64,000 nt of DNA from Duganella levis (GCF_009857605.1 NZ_WWCT01000004.1:124001-188000), one strand, 5' to 3'; counted from the stretch's first letter, positions 48,931 through 60,072 are shown. Numbers and translations: made by a program. Notes: generated from the letters alone by a model not told the origin.

Positions 48931-51462
48931 TTACAGCTTGAACGACAGGCCCAGATTGTAGCGGCGGCCGTAATCGGTCACCTGCTGTTGCAGTGGGTTG
49001 TTGGCGCTGGTGTAAACCGATTTCTGATTGCTCAGGTTATCGATGCCGAAGCGGACCTGGATGTTAGGCGTCAGTTGCTTGGCCAGGTTCAGCGTGTAGT
49101 AGGTCTCCGCGCCGTTCACCAGCAGTTGGCCGGCGTCCCAGCTTGGGTTACGCACGAACGAGCTGTGATGGGTAGCCGACAGGCGTGCTTCGTAGCCTGC
49201 CTTCTCGTACCACAGCGTGATGCCGCCGTTGTTCTTCATCAGACCCTGGATCGGGTATGGATTACCGACCGGCACCTGCTCATGGATAGAGCTCAGGGTG
49301 TAAGCGTAGTTGCTGGCGATACCCAGGCCGTCGAATGGCGCCGGCAGGAAGTTGAACGCCTGCTGGTACACCAGCTCCAGGCCGCGCACGTTGCCGCCTT
49401 CGCCGTTGACCGAGCGGGTAATCGCCTCGCTCTGCGTGATGGCGATGTAACGCTGCACCTGCTTGTAGAAGCCGGCCACCGACACCAGGCCGCCCTTGGC
49501 GAAGTACCACTGGTACGCCAGGTCCACCTGATTGGCCATCATCGGCAGCAGGTCAGGATTGCCGGCGGTACCGGTTTGCGGCCGGCCGGTGGTGACGGTG
49601 CTCAGGATGCGCGAAGCACGCAGCTCGTCCAGCGGTGGACGCGACATGGCGCGCCCCGCGCTGAAGCGGATCTGGTGTTCCTGCGCTTCATCCAGATTGA
49701 AGATCAGGTTCAGGCTAGGCAGGACTTCGGTGTACGAGGTGCCGCCTTCGACCGGCGTGGCATCCGCGCCGCCGATCGACTCCATGCCGTAGCTGTCGGT
49801 CTTGGTGTGCACAACGCGCACACCGACGTTGCCGCGGTAGGTTTTGCCGAGGGCTTCGCCATCCAGGTCACCCTGGATGAAAGCCGAGGTGCTGCGCTCC
49901 TTGACCTTCCAGCCGGACAACAGATCATCCTGGGTCTGCACGCGGCCGGTCGGGTTGGTGGCGTTGGCGCCGTAGACCGAAGCGATGGTGCCGGTGAAGT
50001 CCTTCAGTGCGATATACGACGGGAAGCCGGCCACGTTCACGGTTTCAAACGCCGATTGCGGAATCGCTTGCGAGCCCATATCCCAGGTAGTCTGGCGATA
50101 GCTCTTCTCGCGATCGGTGGCGCGCACGCCAACCTTGATGCGGCTGATGATGCTGTTGTCGATCGGACGCGAGGCGCTGACCGACACGGCGTTCAGCAGA
50201 TCCTTCACGTGGCCGTCGGTGTCGACGTACAGCGTTGCGGCGCTGTAGTTGGCCGGATTGCCGGTGTCCATGCCGAAGCTGTAGGCCTGGTGTTCGTTAC
50301 CGGTAAAATCAAAGGTGGTCTTGATGTAGTCGTTGCTCCACTGGCGCACGTCTACCCACTGGCTGCTGCGCATGGCGTGGGAGGTCGACAGATCGGTTTC
50401 CACTTTCCAGTCGCCGGCGGTGAACTTGCCGTTCAGGCCAGTGGCGGCCACGTTGGCGTCCTGCAGCCAGCGCGAGTGGTTGTTCACGACCTTGGTCCAG
50501 TCGGCGGTAGCGCCGGCCACGTAACCGTTGATCAGGTTAACGTTGGTGTAGTTGGCGTAGTTGGCCAGGCCTTCGGTCCAGTGCTGCAGCTGGTCTTCGT
50601 TGATCTTGGTGCGGGCGAAGTAGGTGTCGGCGGTGATCAGGACGTCGTTGTTCGGTTTCCATTCGACTTTGCCCAGCACGCTGCTGCGCTTGTTGTCGCC
50701 GCGGCGGATGTCATCCTGGAAGCCCCAGGGCGTCTTGTTGGTGGCGGTGCTTTCATCGAAGCCCCACTGCTGCACGCCCTTCTGCACCGATGGCTGGTCC
50801 TGGTAGCTGAAAGCAATCGCCGCACCCAAAGTCTTGTTCAGGAACTGGTCGACGTAAATGCCGCCCACGCGTGGCGCGGTCTTGTCGGCGCCGGCGATGT
50901 CTTTCGAGATCGGGTAGTACAGTGCATCGGCTTTCAGGTTGATCTGACGGCCGTTGTACTTCAGTGGCGACACGGTTTGCAGGTCGATGGTGGTGGCGAT
51001 GCCGCCTTCCACCAGTTCGGCGTTCTGCGTTTTATACACAGTCGCGCCGCTGATCGACTCCGACGGGAACTGCTCGAAACGCACCGCGCGATCCGGTTCC
51101 GACGATGCCAGTTCACGGCCGTTCAGCGTGGCGCCGATGAAGCGTGGACCCATGCCGCGCGCGACGATCTGCGACGCGTTGCCGCGATCCAGGCCGGAAG
51201 ACAGGCCAGGCAAACGCGCCAGCGATTCTGCAATGGTGGTATCCGGCAGCTTGCCGATGTCTTCCGACGATACGACTTCCACCATGCTGTTGGAGGCTTC
51301 CTTGGCCGCCAGCGCATTGCGCACCGAGGCGCGGATACCGGTCACATTAATTTGTTGAATATCGCCTGCTGCGGCGGCGGCATCTTGTGCCATGGCCTGT
51401 TGGACCAGCAGTGGCGAAGTAAAGAGCGTGGCAATCAGCCAGCTCATTTTTTTATGTTTCAT
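48931..51462 (-). CDS. TonB-dependent receptor (TIGR01782 type) for a glycan
   Basis: An 843-residue outer-membrane receptor. The signal peptide ends LVQQAMA-QD (about residue 25). The plug domain runs from INVTGIRASVRNALAAKEASNSMVEVVSSEDIGKLPDTTIAESLARLPGLS to about residue 170, with GMGPRFIGATLNGREL. The barrel ends in the aromatic-terminated strand GRRYNLGLSFKL. A TonB box-like stretch lies just after the signal (QQINVTG). This is the class that Caulobacter and Xanthomonas use for plant sugars. A terminator follows and then the GH2 gene, so the receptor is probably made in excess over the enzyme. The LysR gene upstream is the likely regulator. Confidence 0.9.
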   Translation of the reverse strand: MKHKKMSWLIATLFTSPLLVQQAMAQDAAAAAGDIQQINVTGIRASVRNALAAKEASNSMVEVVSSEDIGKLPDTTIAESLARLPGLSSGLDRGNASQIVARGMGPRFIGATLNGRELASSEPDRAVRFEQFPSESISGATVYKTQNAELVEGGIATTIDLQTVSPLKYNGRQINLKADALYYPISKDIAGADKTAPRVGGIYVDQFLNKTLGAAIAFSYQDQPSVQKGVQQWGFDESTATNKTPWGFQDDIRRGDNKRSSVLGKVEWKPNNDVLITADTYFARTKINEDQLQHWTEGLANYANYTNVNLINGYVAGATADWTKVVNNHSRWLQDANVAATGLNGKFTAGDWKVETDLSTSHAMRSSQWVDVRQWSNDYIKTTFDFTGNEHQAYSFGMDTGNPANYSAATLYVDTDGHVKDLLNAVSVSASRPIDNSIISRIKVGVRATDREKSYRQTTWDMGSQAIPQSAFETVNVAGFPSYIALKDFTGTIASVYGANATNPTGRVQTQDDLLSGWKVKERSTSAFIQGDLDGEALGKTYRGNVGVRVVHTKTDSYGMESIGGADATPVEGGTSYTEVLPSLNLIFNLDEAQEHQIRFSAGRAMSRPPLDELRASRILSTVTTGRPQTGTAGNPDLLPMMANQVDLAYQWYFAKGGLVSVAGFYKQVQRYIAITQSEAITRSVNGEGGNVRGLELVYQQAFNFLPAPFDGLGIASNYAYTLSSIHEQVPVGNPYPIQGLMKNNGGITLWYEKAGYEARLSATHHSSFVRNPSWDAGQLLVNGAETYYTLNLAKQLTPNIQVRFGIDNLSNQKSVYTSANNPLQQQVTDYGRRYNLGLSFKL

Positions 51463-51599
51463 TGTGCATCTCCAGTGTTTGTCTTTGTCCCGTCTCTGTT
51501 AAAGATTGGACGGATAACCGGATGCTAGCGAAACACCAATTTACAAACCAATAGATTATTTAGCGCGGGCCATACCAAGTTCGTATATCACGCTGCAAG

Positions 51600-52568
51600 T
51601 CAACCCTGCGTTGGCGCGCGATAGTGAGGATAGATGCTGGCTGCGGCGTCGCGCAGCGCGATCAGCATGGCATCGGCGCCAGGCGAGAGCTGGTGTCGCT
51701 TGCGCGTCACAATGCCGAACGAATCCATGCTCACGCCCAGATCGAACGGCAGCGCCTTCAGCAAACCGGCGTCCAGATACGGCTGCACCGCTTCCACCGG
51801 CAGCGCCACGATCATGTCGTTATTGAGCAGGAGACTAGCAACCACCGGCATGTCCAGCGTTTCGACGGTTTCCGCCGGCTGCTCCAGGCCATGCGATAAA
51901 AACAGCGCGGTCAGGCGATCGCGCAAAATGGAGCCAGCCGGCGGCAGGATCCAGCACTGCTCCATCAAGTCTTCCAGCTTCAGGTCCGCGCGGTCGATCA
52001 GCGGATGGCTGGCGCGCGCGATCAGCACATGCGGCTCGTCGGTCAGCGGTTCGAAATTCAGTTCATCGGCCGCCTCGGTATCGAGGATGCGGCCCACCAC
52101 CAGATCCAGCTCGCCGCTACGCAGGCGCTCGACCAGCACTTTACTGGTCGACATGGTCACCGCCACATGCACGCGCGAATGGCGTGCCTTCAGCAGGTTG
52201 ATCGCCTTCGGCACCAGGCCGGTGGCCGGCGCCAGCACCGTGCCCAGACCCACGCGGCCGCGCAGGCCGGACAGCAGTTCCATCACTTCCTGATGCGCCG
52301 CATCCATCTCGGCCAGCGCCGCGCCGGCGCGGCGGATCAGCACCTTGCCGTACCATGTTGGCGACACGCCGCGCGACAGGCGCTCGAACAGCTGCACGCC
52401 CAGCGCGTGTTCCAGCTCGCCCAATAACTTGGACGCGCCAGGCTGCGTCAGGTTGGCGGCTTGCGCTGCGTGAGCGATGGAGCCATGCCGGCCCAGCTCT
52501 ACGAGCAAGACCAGGTGGCGGGTTTTCAGGTGGGAACGAACAAAGCGGTCCGAGCGGGAATCAGTCAT
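51600..52568 (-). CDS. LysR family regulator, GbpR-like
   Basis: A 322-residue regulator with the N-terminus LKTRHLVLLVELGRHGSIAHAAQAANLTQPGASKLLGELEHALGVQLFERLSRGV, a LysR winged helix of the GbpR/galactose type. VAVTMSTSKVLVERLRSGELDLVVGRI belongs to the effector domain. GbpR in Agrobacterium and Azospirillum controls uptake of galactose and arabinose through ChvE-type binding proteins, which fits the AraFGH and dgoD genes here. It lies 137 bases upstream of the TonB receptor on the same strand and 58 bases downstream of the SMP-30-like gene. Confidence 0.85.
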   Translation of the reverse strand: MTDSRSDRFVRSHLKTRHLVLLVELGRHGSIAHAAQAANLTQPGASKLLGELEHALGVQLFERLSRGVSPTWYGKVLIRRAGAALAEMDAAHQEVMELLSGLRGRVGLGTVLAPATGLVPKAINLLKARHSRVHVAVTMSTSKVLVERLRSGELDLVVGRILDTEAADELNFEPLTDEPHVLIARASHPLIDRADLKLEDLMEQCWILPPAGSILRDRLTALFLSHGLEQPAETVETLDMPVVASLLLNNDMIVALPVEAVQPYLDAGLLKALPFDLGVSMDSFGIVTRKRHQLSPGADAMLIALRDAAASIYPHYRAPTQG

Positions 52569-52626
52569 AAGGGTGATTGGTTTGATTGCCCATCATAAAT
52601 GCGGGCTGGACCAGCGTCAATCACCG

Positions 52627-53553
52627 TCACGTGCGCGAAACCGGTATGGAAGCGCTACCGCTATCAATAAACAAGCTGTCGGCGACGCCGCGCGCCAGCC
52701 CCTTGGCCACATCCGGCGGTAAACCGTACAGGCCGCCCTGCGCGCCGAGCACCAGCAATTGCCGCAGGCCGTCGCCGCCAAACGCCACCGAGGCGACGGC
52801 CTCGCGCGCCAGCGAAATCTGCCGCAACACCTGGCCGGCGCTGTCGTACTGCACCAGCACGCCGCCCTGCACGCTCCAGATGTTGTCTTTACTATCAGCG
52901 ATGGCGGCGCCGGCGCCGCGCTCCACCAGCTCCGAAAACGTTTTCATCCCGCTGACCTTGGCCCGCTCGGCATCGTAGTCGCATTGCATCAACTCGCCGC
53001 GGGTGGCGTCGGCGAAGATCATCTTGCGGCCGTCCGGGCTGAAAGCGATGCTGGCGGCCTTGACCACCGCCGGCAAAGCCAGCCGGCGCAGGCCGTAGCG
53101 CTGCGAATACTGGTAAAAACTGCCGATCGGCCGCTGGTCCTGCGCGGTGTTGGCGGTGCCGAACACGAAATTGCCGTCGCGGTCGGTACAGCCGTCGCTG
53201 ATGCTGGTGCGCGGTTCGGCGGCGTCGATGGTGATCAGCACCTGGGCCTGCAAGGTGCGCACCGGCTGGCCGGGCTGCGGCAGTTCCAGCATGCCGAGCC
53301 GCTTGCCCAGCCCCAGCAGCACTCGGCCGGAGCTGCAACACACCATCACGCAGGCGCTCTCTTGCAGGCGGACGCCGCTCGGCATGGCGGGCGGCGCCGG
53401 CCATGCATACAATTGGCTGCCGACCGGATCAGGCCAGCGCCAACATTGCTGTACAGCATCCCAACGCAGCGCGCAGCCGGCCTGCCCCACCCGGATCAGC
53501 ATGATGCCGGGCGTGGACGCGACCGAGGTGGCTGCATGCGTTGCTACATTCAT
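52627..53553 (-). CDS. SMP-30/gluconolactonase-like beta-propeller protein, degenerate
   Basis: A 308-residue protein that follows the SMP-30/LRE six-bladed propeller: ISDGCTDRDGNFVFGTAN matches the RxNDG-type blade, IAFSPDGRKMIFADATRGEL the metal-site blade. In galactose pathways such proteins open galactono-lactone. Here the usual metal ligands look altered: the N-terminal LGEGP-type Glu reads GQAGCA, the RxNDG Asn is Ser (TSISDG), and the NGxAFSPDG Asn is Ser (ASIAFSPDG). Only the Asp in IFADA remains. It may be inactive or a sensor. Divergent from dgoD with a paired palindrome between. Confidence 0.7.
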   Translation of the reverse strand: MNVATHAATSVASTPGIMLIRVGQAGCALRWDAVQQCWRWPDPVGSQLYAWPAPPAMPSGVRLQESACVMVCCSSGRVLLGLGKRLGMLELPQPGQPVRTLQAQVLITIDAAEPRTSISDGCTDRDGNFVFGTANTAQDQRPIGSFYQYSQRYGLRRLALPAVVKAASIAFSPDGRKMIFADATRGELMQCDYDAERAKVSGMKTFSELVERGAGAAIADSKDNIWSVQGGVLVQYDSAGQVLRQISLAREAVASVAFGGDGLRQLLVLGAQGGLYGLPPDVAKGLARGVADSLFIDSGSASIPVSRT

Positions 53554-53641
53554 AGGAGTCCTGAAACGGTTTTCGACAACGGAAAGTCTAAGGGAAGGCG
53601 GCTGGCCTCAGCTATGAATAAAGCGCGGCCAGCCATGCAGA

Positions 53642-53689
53642 TATCGGATAGCTGCGCCAGATTTGAGCACCCACGGCTGCTATCCGATA
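53642..53689. promoter_or_regulatory. Paired TATCSGATA operator between SMP-30-like and dgoD genes
   Basis: TATCGGATAGC at 53642-53652 is the perfect inverse of GCTATCCGATA at 53679-53689. Each arm contains a 9-bp palindrome (TATC-G-GATA and TATC-C-GATA), with centres 39 bases apart. The pair lies in the 231-base divergent region, 95 bases upstream of dgoD. Such duplication suggests two dimers of one regulator bound on a loop. The nearby GbpR-like LysR is one candidate; a GntR-type DgoR elsewhere is another. Confidence 0.6.
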
Positions 53690-53784
53690 ATGATATGGCT
53701 CCCAGCGAATTAATCATATTTCCAGTCTAGCCGGCCGTTTTAGACTGAGCGTCTGTTCCCCGAACTCCATCCTGACTTTACCCT

Positions 53785-54933
53785 ATGAAAATCACTAAAC
53801 TGACGACCTACCGTGTTCCACCGCGCTGGATGCTGCTGAAAATCGAAACCGATGAAGGCGTCGTCGGCTGGGGCGAACCGGTCATCGAAGGCCGCGCCCG
53901 CACCGTGGAGACTGCGGTTCAGGAGATGGAGCCGTATCTGATCGGCCAGGACCCGGCCCGCATCAACGACCTGTGGCAGACCATGTACCGCGCCGGCTTC
54001 TACCGTGGCGGCGCCATCCTGATGAGCGCGATCGCCGGTATCGACCAGGCGCTGTGGGACATCAAGGGCAAAGTGCTGGGCAAGCCGGTGTACGAACTGC
54101 TGGGCGGCCTGGTGCGCGACCGCATGAAGATGTACAGCTGGGTCGGCGGCGACCGTCCGTCGGACATCATCGAACAAATCCGCACGCTGCAAAAAGGCGG
54201 TTTCAACACCTTCAAGATGAACGGCACCGAAGAACTGGGCATGCTGGACACCTCGGCCAAAGTGGACGAAGCGGTGCGCCGCGTGGCCGAGATCCGCGAA
54301 GCCTTCGGCACCACCATCGAATTCGGCCTGGACTTCCACGGCCGCGTGGCCGCGCCGATGGCCAAGACCCTGCTGCGCGAACTGGAACAATTCCGTCCGC
54401 TGTTCGTGGAAGAACCGGTACTGGCCGAGCAGGCCGAATACTACCCGCGCCTGGCCGAGATGACCTCGATCCCGCTGGCCGCCGGTGAGCGCATGTACTC
54501 GCGCTTCGAATTCAAGAACGTGTTCGCGGCCGGTGGCCTGTCGATCGTGCAGCCGGACCTGTCGCACGCCGGCGGCATCACCGAGTGCCTGAAGATCGCC
54601 TCGATGGCCGAAGCCTACGACATCACGCTGGCGCCGCACTGCCCACTGGGACCGGTCGCGCTGGCGGCCTGCCTGGCGGTGGACTTCGTGTCGTACAACG
54701 CCGTGCTGCAAGAGCAAAGCATGGGCATCCACTACAACAAGGGCGGCGAACTGCTGGACTACGTGGTCAACAAGGAAGACTTCAAGATCATCGACGGCTA
54801 CTGCAACCCGCTGCCGAAACCAGGCCTGGGCGTGGAAGTGGACGAAGAGCGCGTCATCGAAGCCGCCAAGAACGCGCCGGACTGGCGCAACCCGGTATGG
54901 CGCCACGAAGACGGCAGCGTCGCCGAATGGTAA
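53785..54933 (+). CDS. dgoD: D-galactonate dehydratase
   Basis: A 382-residue enolase-superfamily enzyme that dehydrates D-galactonate to 2-keto-3-deoxy-galactonate. Length equals E. coli Dgo[39 protein letters not shown] is the capping-domain start. Metal ligands lie in FGLDFHGR (Asp), FVEEPVL (Glu) and AAGERMYSR (Glu). The catalytic His is in [26 protein letters not shown]. It heads an operon running through GH35 and araFGH. Its stop overlaps the GH35 start by 7 bases. Confidence 0.95.
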   Translation: MKITKLTTYRVPPRWMLLKIETDEGVVGWGEPVIEGRARTVETAVQEMEPYLIGQDPARINDLWQTMYRAGFYRGGAILMSAIAGIDQALWDIKGKVLGKPVYELLGGLVRDRMKMYSWVGGDRPSDIIEQIRTLQKGGFNTFKMNGTEELGMLDTSAKVDEAVRRVAEIREAFGTTIEFGLDFHGRVAAPMAKTLLRELEQFRPLFVEEPVLAEQAEYYPRLAEMTSIPLAAGERMYSRFEFKNVFAAGGLSIVQPDLSHAGGITECLKIASMAEAYDITLAPHCPLGPVALAACLAVDFVSYNAVLQEQSMGIHYNKGGELLDYVVNKEDFKIIDGYCNPLPKPGLGVEVDEERVIEAAKNAPDWRNPVWRHEDGSVAEW

Positions 54934-57491
54934 TCGCGCCCCGCCTCCGCATTTGCGCGGCGGTGGTGGCAAGCGTGCTGGCCACCGGCTTTGCCGGCGC
55001 CGGCACGTTGTCCATCGACGCCAGCGCTCCAACGCCCGCCCCGCTCAACGCCGCGCTGCGCCTCGGCACAGCCACCGCACCGAATGGCGCCACGCTCGGC
55101 GCCAACGCCCGCTACCTGACCCGCAACGGCGCCCCATGGCTGCCGGTGATGGGCGAATTCCACTACAGCCGCACGCCTGCCTCGCAATGGGAAGCGGAAC
55201 TGCGCAAGATGAAAGCGGCCGGCATCGACATCGTCGCCAGCTACGTCATGTGGAACCACCACGAAGAAGTTGAAGGTAAATTCGACTGGTCCGGCAACCG
55301 CGACCTGCGCCACTTCATCGAACTGGCCGGCAAGGCCGGTCTGGATGTGGTGGTCCGCGTCGGCCCGTGGGCACACGCCGAAGTGCGCTTCGGCGGCTTC
55401 CCGGACTGGGTGGTCAACGCCATGCCGACCCGCTCCAACGATCCGCAATACATGCGCTTCGTCGAGCGCCTGTATGGCCAGATCGGCCAGCAGCTGAAAG
55501 GCCAGCTGTGGAAAGACGGCGGCCATGTGATCGGCATCCAGCTGGAAAACGAATACAACATCGATGGTCCTGGCAAAGGCGCGGAACACATCGCTGCGCT
55601 GAAAAAGCTGGCGCTGAAGGCGGGCATGGATGTGCCCTACTACACCGTCACCGGCTGGGATGGCACCATCTACCCGAGCGGCGAAGTAACGCCGGTGTTC
55701 GGCGGCTATCCCGACGAGCCTTGGGGCGTGAGCACCAAGGAGCTGCCGGCGAAAGAGACCTACGCCTTCCGCTTCGACACCCGCGTCAGCGGCGACCTGG
55801 GTGCGCAAACCGCCGCCCACGCGCCGGGCACCGCCGAAACCGACAAGGAAGTCACCCCATTCCTCGGCGCCGAATATGGCGCCGGCCTGCCGTTCATGTA
55901 TCGCCGCCGAACCGTGGTGTCGGCCGACGATATCGCCTCCATGCTGCCGGTGCAGCTGGGCTCCGGCGTCAACCTGATGGGCTACTACATGTTCCACGGC
56001 GGCCGCAATCCGCTGAGCCTGGGCGGCACCGGCATGGAAGAAAGCACCCTCAGTGGCGGCTACAACGACACCACCATGATCAGTTACGACTTCCAGGCGC
56101 CACTCGGCCCGGATGGCCAGCAGCGCAAGGTGCTGGAGAAGCTGCGGCCATTCCATCTGTTCACGCGCGCCTTCGGTTCGCGCCTGGCGCCTATGACCGT
56201 GCGCAAGCCGGACGTGTCGCCGGCCAAGCCGGATGACCTGACCACGGCGCGCTTTGCCGTGCGCAGCGAAGGTGAGCGCGGCTTCCTGTTCGTGAACAAC
56301 CACGTACGCCAGTATCCAATGGCGGCGCAGAACGCGACGCAGTTCAACGTCAAGCTGCCGGGACAAAGCATCACGCTGCCGAGCAAGCCGGTGGACATAG
56401 CTAATGGCGCCTACTTCATCTGGCCGCTGAACCTGGACCTCGACGGCACCAACCTGCACTACGCCACCGCCCAGCCTTTAACGCTGCTGGATCAGGGCAA
56501 GGCAGGCCTGGTGGCGGTATTCGGCGCCAACGCCGGCGTGCCGGTAGAACTGTCGTTCGACGCGAGTGTGCGCGTGACGGCGGCAGGCGGCGCACACGTT
56601 GCCACTAATGGCGGCCACACGCTGGTCACCGGCGTGCAGCCTGGTGCTGGTGCGGCGGTGACCGTGCAGCGCGATGGCAAGCGTCCGCTGACCATCGTGG
56701 TACTTACGGCGGAACAATCGCAGCAACTGAGCGTGGTGCAACTGGCAGGCCAACAGCGCCTGCTGCTGAGCGCCGACCAGGCCTATGTGGACGGCAACGC
56801 GCTGCAACTGCGTTCGGTCGGCGACAGCAAGTTCCGCTTCGCGATTTATCCTGCGCTGGCGAATGCGCCGAAGGCCACCACCACCGGCGCGGCATGGAAT
56901 GCCAAGCCAGCGGCCAAGGCGGCGGCAGCGCCGTCCAACGCCGGCGCGAATGCGGCTGTGGATGCACCTACCGCCACCGTCGCCCTGCGCGCGGCCGGCA
57001 ACGACGGCATCTTCCAGGCGTTTGAAGCGACGCTGCCTGCGCACGAGATCAAGGCTACTGTCACGCAAACCCGCAACGCGCAGGAAGCGGCGCCTGTGGT
57101 CATCGGCGGCACCGCGAAGGCGGCCATCCAGCCGGCGCCGGAAAACTTCAAGGCCGCAGGCGCATGGCAGATCAACGTCCCGCGCGAGCAGCTGAAAGGC
57201 CTGGACGACGCGCTGCTGCAAATCGACTTTGTCGGCGACATCGGCCGCGTGTACTCAGGCACCCGCATGTTGGATGACTGGTACTACAGCGGCTATCAAT
57301 GGCAGTTCGGCCTGCGTCAGCAAGCCGCGCTGCTGGACCAGCCGCTCACCGTATCCGTATTGCCGCTCCGCGCCGATGCGCCTATCTACCTGCCCAAAGA
57401 GGCACGCCCCGATTTCGGCGGCGCGAAGCAGATGGCAACCGTGCGCAGTGTGACGGTGATTCCAGTGTATCAATTACGTATCAACCCATAA
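54927..57491 (+). CDS. Secreted GH35 beta-galactosidase
   Basis: An 854-residue glycoside hydrolase family 35 enzyme. ATG 54927 lies inside the last codons of dgoD and gives a signal peptide ending [10 protein letters not shown] (about residue 24). The TIM barrel contains [27 protein letters not shown], the acid/base Glu in [10 protein letters not shown] and the nucleophile in [13 protein letters not shown]. From about residue 400 follow beta-rich jelly-roll domains and a Thr/Ala-rich linker region near 640-690. It cuts terminal beta-galactosyl residues, and so would feed galactose to the importer encoded next. A second enzyme beside GH2 suggests branched or varied galactosides. Confidence 0.9.
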   Translation: MVIAPRLRICAAVVASVLATGFAGAGTLSIDASAPTPAPLNAALRLGTATAPNGATLGANARYLTRNGAPWLPVMGEFHYSRTPASQWEAELRKMKAAGIDIVASYVMWNHHEEVEGKFDWSGNRDLRHFIELAGKAGLDVVVRVGPWAHAEVRFGGFPDWVVNAMPTRSNDPQYMRFVERLYGQIGQQLKGQLWKDGGHVIGIQLENEYNIDGPGKGAEHIAALKKLALKAGMDVPYYTVTGWDGTIYPSGEVTPVFGGYPDEPWGVSTKELPAKETYAFRFDTRVSGDLGAQTAAHAPGTAETDKEVTPFLGAEYGAGLPFMYRRRTVVSADDIASMLPVQLGSGVNLMGYYMFHGGRNPLSLGGTGMEESTLSGGYNDTTMISYDFQAPLGPDGQQRKVLEKLRPFHLFTRAFGSRLAPMTVRKPDVSPAKPDDLTTARFAVRSEGERGFLFVNNHVRQYPMAAQNATQFNVKLPGQSITLPSKPVDIANGAYFIWPLNLDLDGTNLHYATAQPLTLLDQGKAGLVAVFGANAGVPVELSFDASVRVTAAGGAHVATNGGHTLVTGVQPGAGAAVTVQRDGKRPLTIVVLTAEQSQQLSVVQLAGQQRLLLSADQAYVDGNALQLRSVGDSKFRFAIYPALANAPKATTTGAAWNAKPAAKAAAAPSNAGANAAVDAPTATVALRAAGNDGIFQAFEATLPAHEIKATVTQTRNAQEAAPVVIGGTAKAAIQPAPENFKAAGAWQINVPREQLKGLDDALLQIDFVGDIGRVYSGTRMLDDWYYSGYQWQFGLRQQAALLDQPLTVSVLPLRADAPIYLPKEARPDFGGAKQMATVRSVTVIPVYQLRINP

Positions 57492-57520
57492 TAACGATAT
57501 AAATCGAATGGAGACAGGAT

Positions 57521-58492
57521 ATGAAACGTACTTTGTTGGTTGCTGCGGCGCTTTGCGCTGCGGCCTGGGCGCATGCCGCTGATCCCGTAAAAATCGGCTT
57601 CCTCGTCAAACAGGCGGAGGAGCCGTGGTTCCAGGATGAGTGGCGCTATGCGGAAGTCGCCGCCAAGGAGAAAGGCTTCACGCTGGTGAAGATCGGCATC
57701 CCCAACGGCGAGAAAACCATGGCGGCCATCGACAATCTGGCGGCGCAGAAGGCACAGGGTTTTGTCATCTGCGCGCCGGACGTCAAGCTGGGCAAGGCCA
57801 TCGAACGCGCGGCCAAGCGCAACAACCTCAAAGTCGTTTCAGTCGATGACCGCCTGGTCGACGGCAGCGGCAAGCCGATTGAGTCCATTCCCCACATGGG
57901 CATTTCCGGCTACCAGATCGGCAAGCAGGTTGGCGAAGGCATCATCGCCGAAATCAAGGCCCGCAAATGGAATATGGCGGAAGTCGGCGCGATCCGCGTC
58001 GCCTACGACCAGCTCCCGACCGGGAAAGAACGCACTACCGGCGCCGTCGATGCGCTGAAAGCCGCCGGCTTCCCGGCCGCAAACATCATCGACGCTCCCC
58101 AAGCCAAGACCGACACCGAAAACGCCTTCAACGCCACCAACATCGCACTGACCAAGAACGCCAAGTTCAAACACTGGGTGGCAGTGGGCCTGAACGATGA
58201 AGCGGTACTGGGTGCGGTACGCGCTGCCGAAGGACGCGGCATCAAGGCCGACAACATGATCGGCATCGGCATCGGCGGCGCCAAGGCCGCAGAAAATGAA
58301 TTGAACAAGCCGCAGCCGACCGGCTTCTTTGGCTCGGTGATGATCAGCGCCAGGGAACACGGCTACCAGACCTCTATCAATCTGGTTAACTGGATCACCG
58401 GCAAAGCCACGCCACCGGCTGAAGTACTCACCAAAGGGATGTTGATGACCCGCGCCAATCAGGCCGAGGTCCGCAAAGCGATGGGCCAGTAG
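57521..58492 (+). CDS. araF: L-arabinose/D-galactose-binding periplasmic protein (AraF-like)
   Basis: A 323-residue binding protein. The signal peptide ends AAAWAHA-AD (about residue 20). The mature start [31 protein letters not shown] is almost that of E. coli AraF (KLGFLVKQPEEPWFQTEWKFA), and [25 protein letters not shown] and [16 protein letters not shown] also match. AraF binds L-arabinose and, more weakly, D-galactose and D-fucose. Given dgoD and two galactosidases in the operon, galactose is a likely ligand here. It sits 29 bases after GH35 and 2 bases before araG. Confidence 0.9.
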   Translation: MKRTLLVAAALCAAAWAHAADPVKIGFLVKQAEEPWFQDEWRYAEVAAKEKGFTLVKIGIPNGEKTMAAIDNLAAQKAQGFVICAPDVKLGKAIERAAKRNNLKVVSVDDRLVDGSGKPIESIPHMGISGYQIGKQVGEGIIAEIKARKWNMAEVGAIRVAYDQLPTGKERTTGAVDALKAAGFPAANIIDAPQAKTDTENAFNATNIALTKNAKFKHWVAVGLNDEAVLGAVRAAEGRGIKADNMIGIGIGGAKAAENELNKPQPTGFFGSVMISAREHGYQTSINLVNWITGKATPPAEVLTKGMLMTRANQAEVRKAMGQ

Positions 58493-58494
58493 CC

Positions 58495-60072
58495 ATGGCC
58501 GCATATCTGGAATTCGACCAGGTCTGCAAATTCTTCCCCGGCGTGAAGGCGCTGAACGGTGTGAGCTTCGCAGCGCACGCCGGCCAGGTGCATGGGCTGC
58601 TGGGTGAGAATGGCGCAGGCAAGTCAACGCTGCTGAAAATCCTCGGCGGCCAGTACAAGCCGGATGGCGGACGGCTGCTGGTGGATGGGCAGGAGCGCCA
58701 CTTCACCAGCGCCAAGGATGCGATCCGCGCCGGCGTCGCCATCATCCATCAGGAATTGCAGTACGTGCCCGAATTAACGGTGGCCGAGAATGTGCTGCTG
58801 GGCCGCATGCCGACGCGTTTCGGCTTTCTCGACAAGGCGCGCGCGCATCGCATCGTGGCGGAGAAGCTGGCCGCCATCGGTGTGGACCTGTCGCCGGCCG
58901 CGCGGCTGGCAGACCTGTCGATCGCGCAGCGGCAGATGGTGGAGATCTGCAAAGCCATCATGCAGGACGCGCAGGTGATCGCGTTCGACGAACCTACCTC
59001 CTCGCTATCGCACCGCGAAACCGAAATCCTGTTCCGCTTAGTGAAAGAGCTGCGCGCCGATGGCCGCACACTGATCTACATTTCGCACCGGCTGGAAGAG
59101 CTATATGAGCTGTGCGACGCCTGCACCATCTTCCGCGACGGCCGCAAGATCGTCACGCATGATGTGATGGCCGACGTGCCGCGCGATCGGCTGATCAGCG
59201 ATATGGTCGGCCGTGAACTGAGCGATATCTACGATTACCGCGAACGTCCGCATACGCAAGCGCGCCTGCAGGTACAAGGCCTGGACGGCAAGCACGTTAA
59301 AGGCCCGCAAAGCTTCAGCGTGCATGGCGGCGAGGTGCTGGGCTTCTTTGGCCTGGTGGGTGCGGGACGCAGCGAGTTAATGCGTCTGCTGTACAACGCC
59401 GATGCGCGCACCGCCGGCACGGTGTTACTGGACGGCGCGCTTGTTGCCACCGGCGGGCCGGCGGATGCTATTGCCGCCGGCATCGTGCTGTGTCCGGAGG
59501 ACCGCAAGGAGCAAGGCATTCTTGCCACGGCGTCGGTGGCGGAGAATATCAACATCAGCGTGCGTCGTAACGATCTGCGTGGCGGCGTGTTCCTGCGCCA
59601 CAAGCGCGAGGCGGCGCTGGCGGATGAATTCATCGCCCGCCTGCGCATCAAGACGCCCAATCACCAACAGGAGATTCGTTTGCTCTCCGGCGGCAATCAG
59701 CAGAAGGTGATTCTGGCGCGCTGGCTGGCGGAGCCGGGCCTCAAGGTGCTGATACTCGATGAGCCGACGCGTGGCATTGACGTCGGCGCCAAGAACGATA
59801 TCTACCGCATCATCCATGAAGTGGCGGAGCGCGGTTGCTGCGTGATCGTGGTATCGAGCGAATTGCCGGAAGTGCTGGGCATCGCCGACCGCGTGATCGT
59901 CATGCGCGAAGGCGCCATCTGCGGCGAACTGTCGCGCGCCGACGCCAACGAAACCGAAGTCCTGCGCCTCGCCCTGCCCGACGGCGCCACGCCCGCCGCA
60001 GCCACTGCCACACCCACCGCGCCGGCCGCCTACATCGAATCGCCTGCCCAACCTACACGGAGCATCGCATGA
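58495..60072 (+). CDS. araG: Sugar ABC transporter ATP-binding protein (AraG-like)
   Basis: A 525-residue double ATPase. The first half has Walker [13 protein letters not shown], the signature [11 protein letters not shown] and Walker [12 protein letters not shown]. In the second half the Walker A loop is degenerate ([11 protein letters not shown]), as is usual for AraG/MglA/RbsA, with the signature LSGGNQQKV and Walker [15 protein letters not shown]. It powers import of the AraF ligand. ATG 58495 lies 2 bases after araF; its TGA overlaps the araH start. Confidence 0.93.
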   Translation: MAAYLEFDQVCKFFPGVKALNGVSFAAHAGQVHGLLGENGAGKSTLLKILGGQYKPDGGRLLVDGQERHFTSAKDAIRAGVAIIHQELQYVPELTVAENVLLGRMPTRFGFLDKARAHRIVAEKLAAIGVDLSPAARLADLSIAQRQMVEICKAIMQDAQVIAFDEPTSSLSHRETEILFRLVKELRADGRTLIYISHRLEELYELCDACTIFRDGRKIVTHDVMADVPRDRLISDMVGRELSDIYDYRERPHTQARLQVQGLDGKHVKGPQSFSVHGGEVLGFFGLVGAGRSELMRLLYNADARTAGTVLLDGALVATGGPADAIAAGIVLCPEDRKEQGILATASVAENINISVRRNDLRGGVFLRHKREAALADEFIARLRIKTPNHQQEIRLLSGGNQQKVILARWLAEPGLKVLILDEPTRGIDVGAKNDIYRIIHEVAERGCCVIVVSSELPEVLGIADRVIVMREGAICGELSRADANETEVLRLALPDGATPAAATATPTAPAAYIESPAQPTRSIA

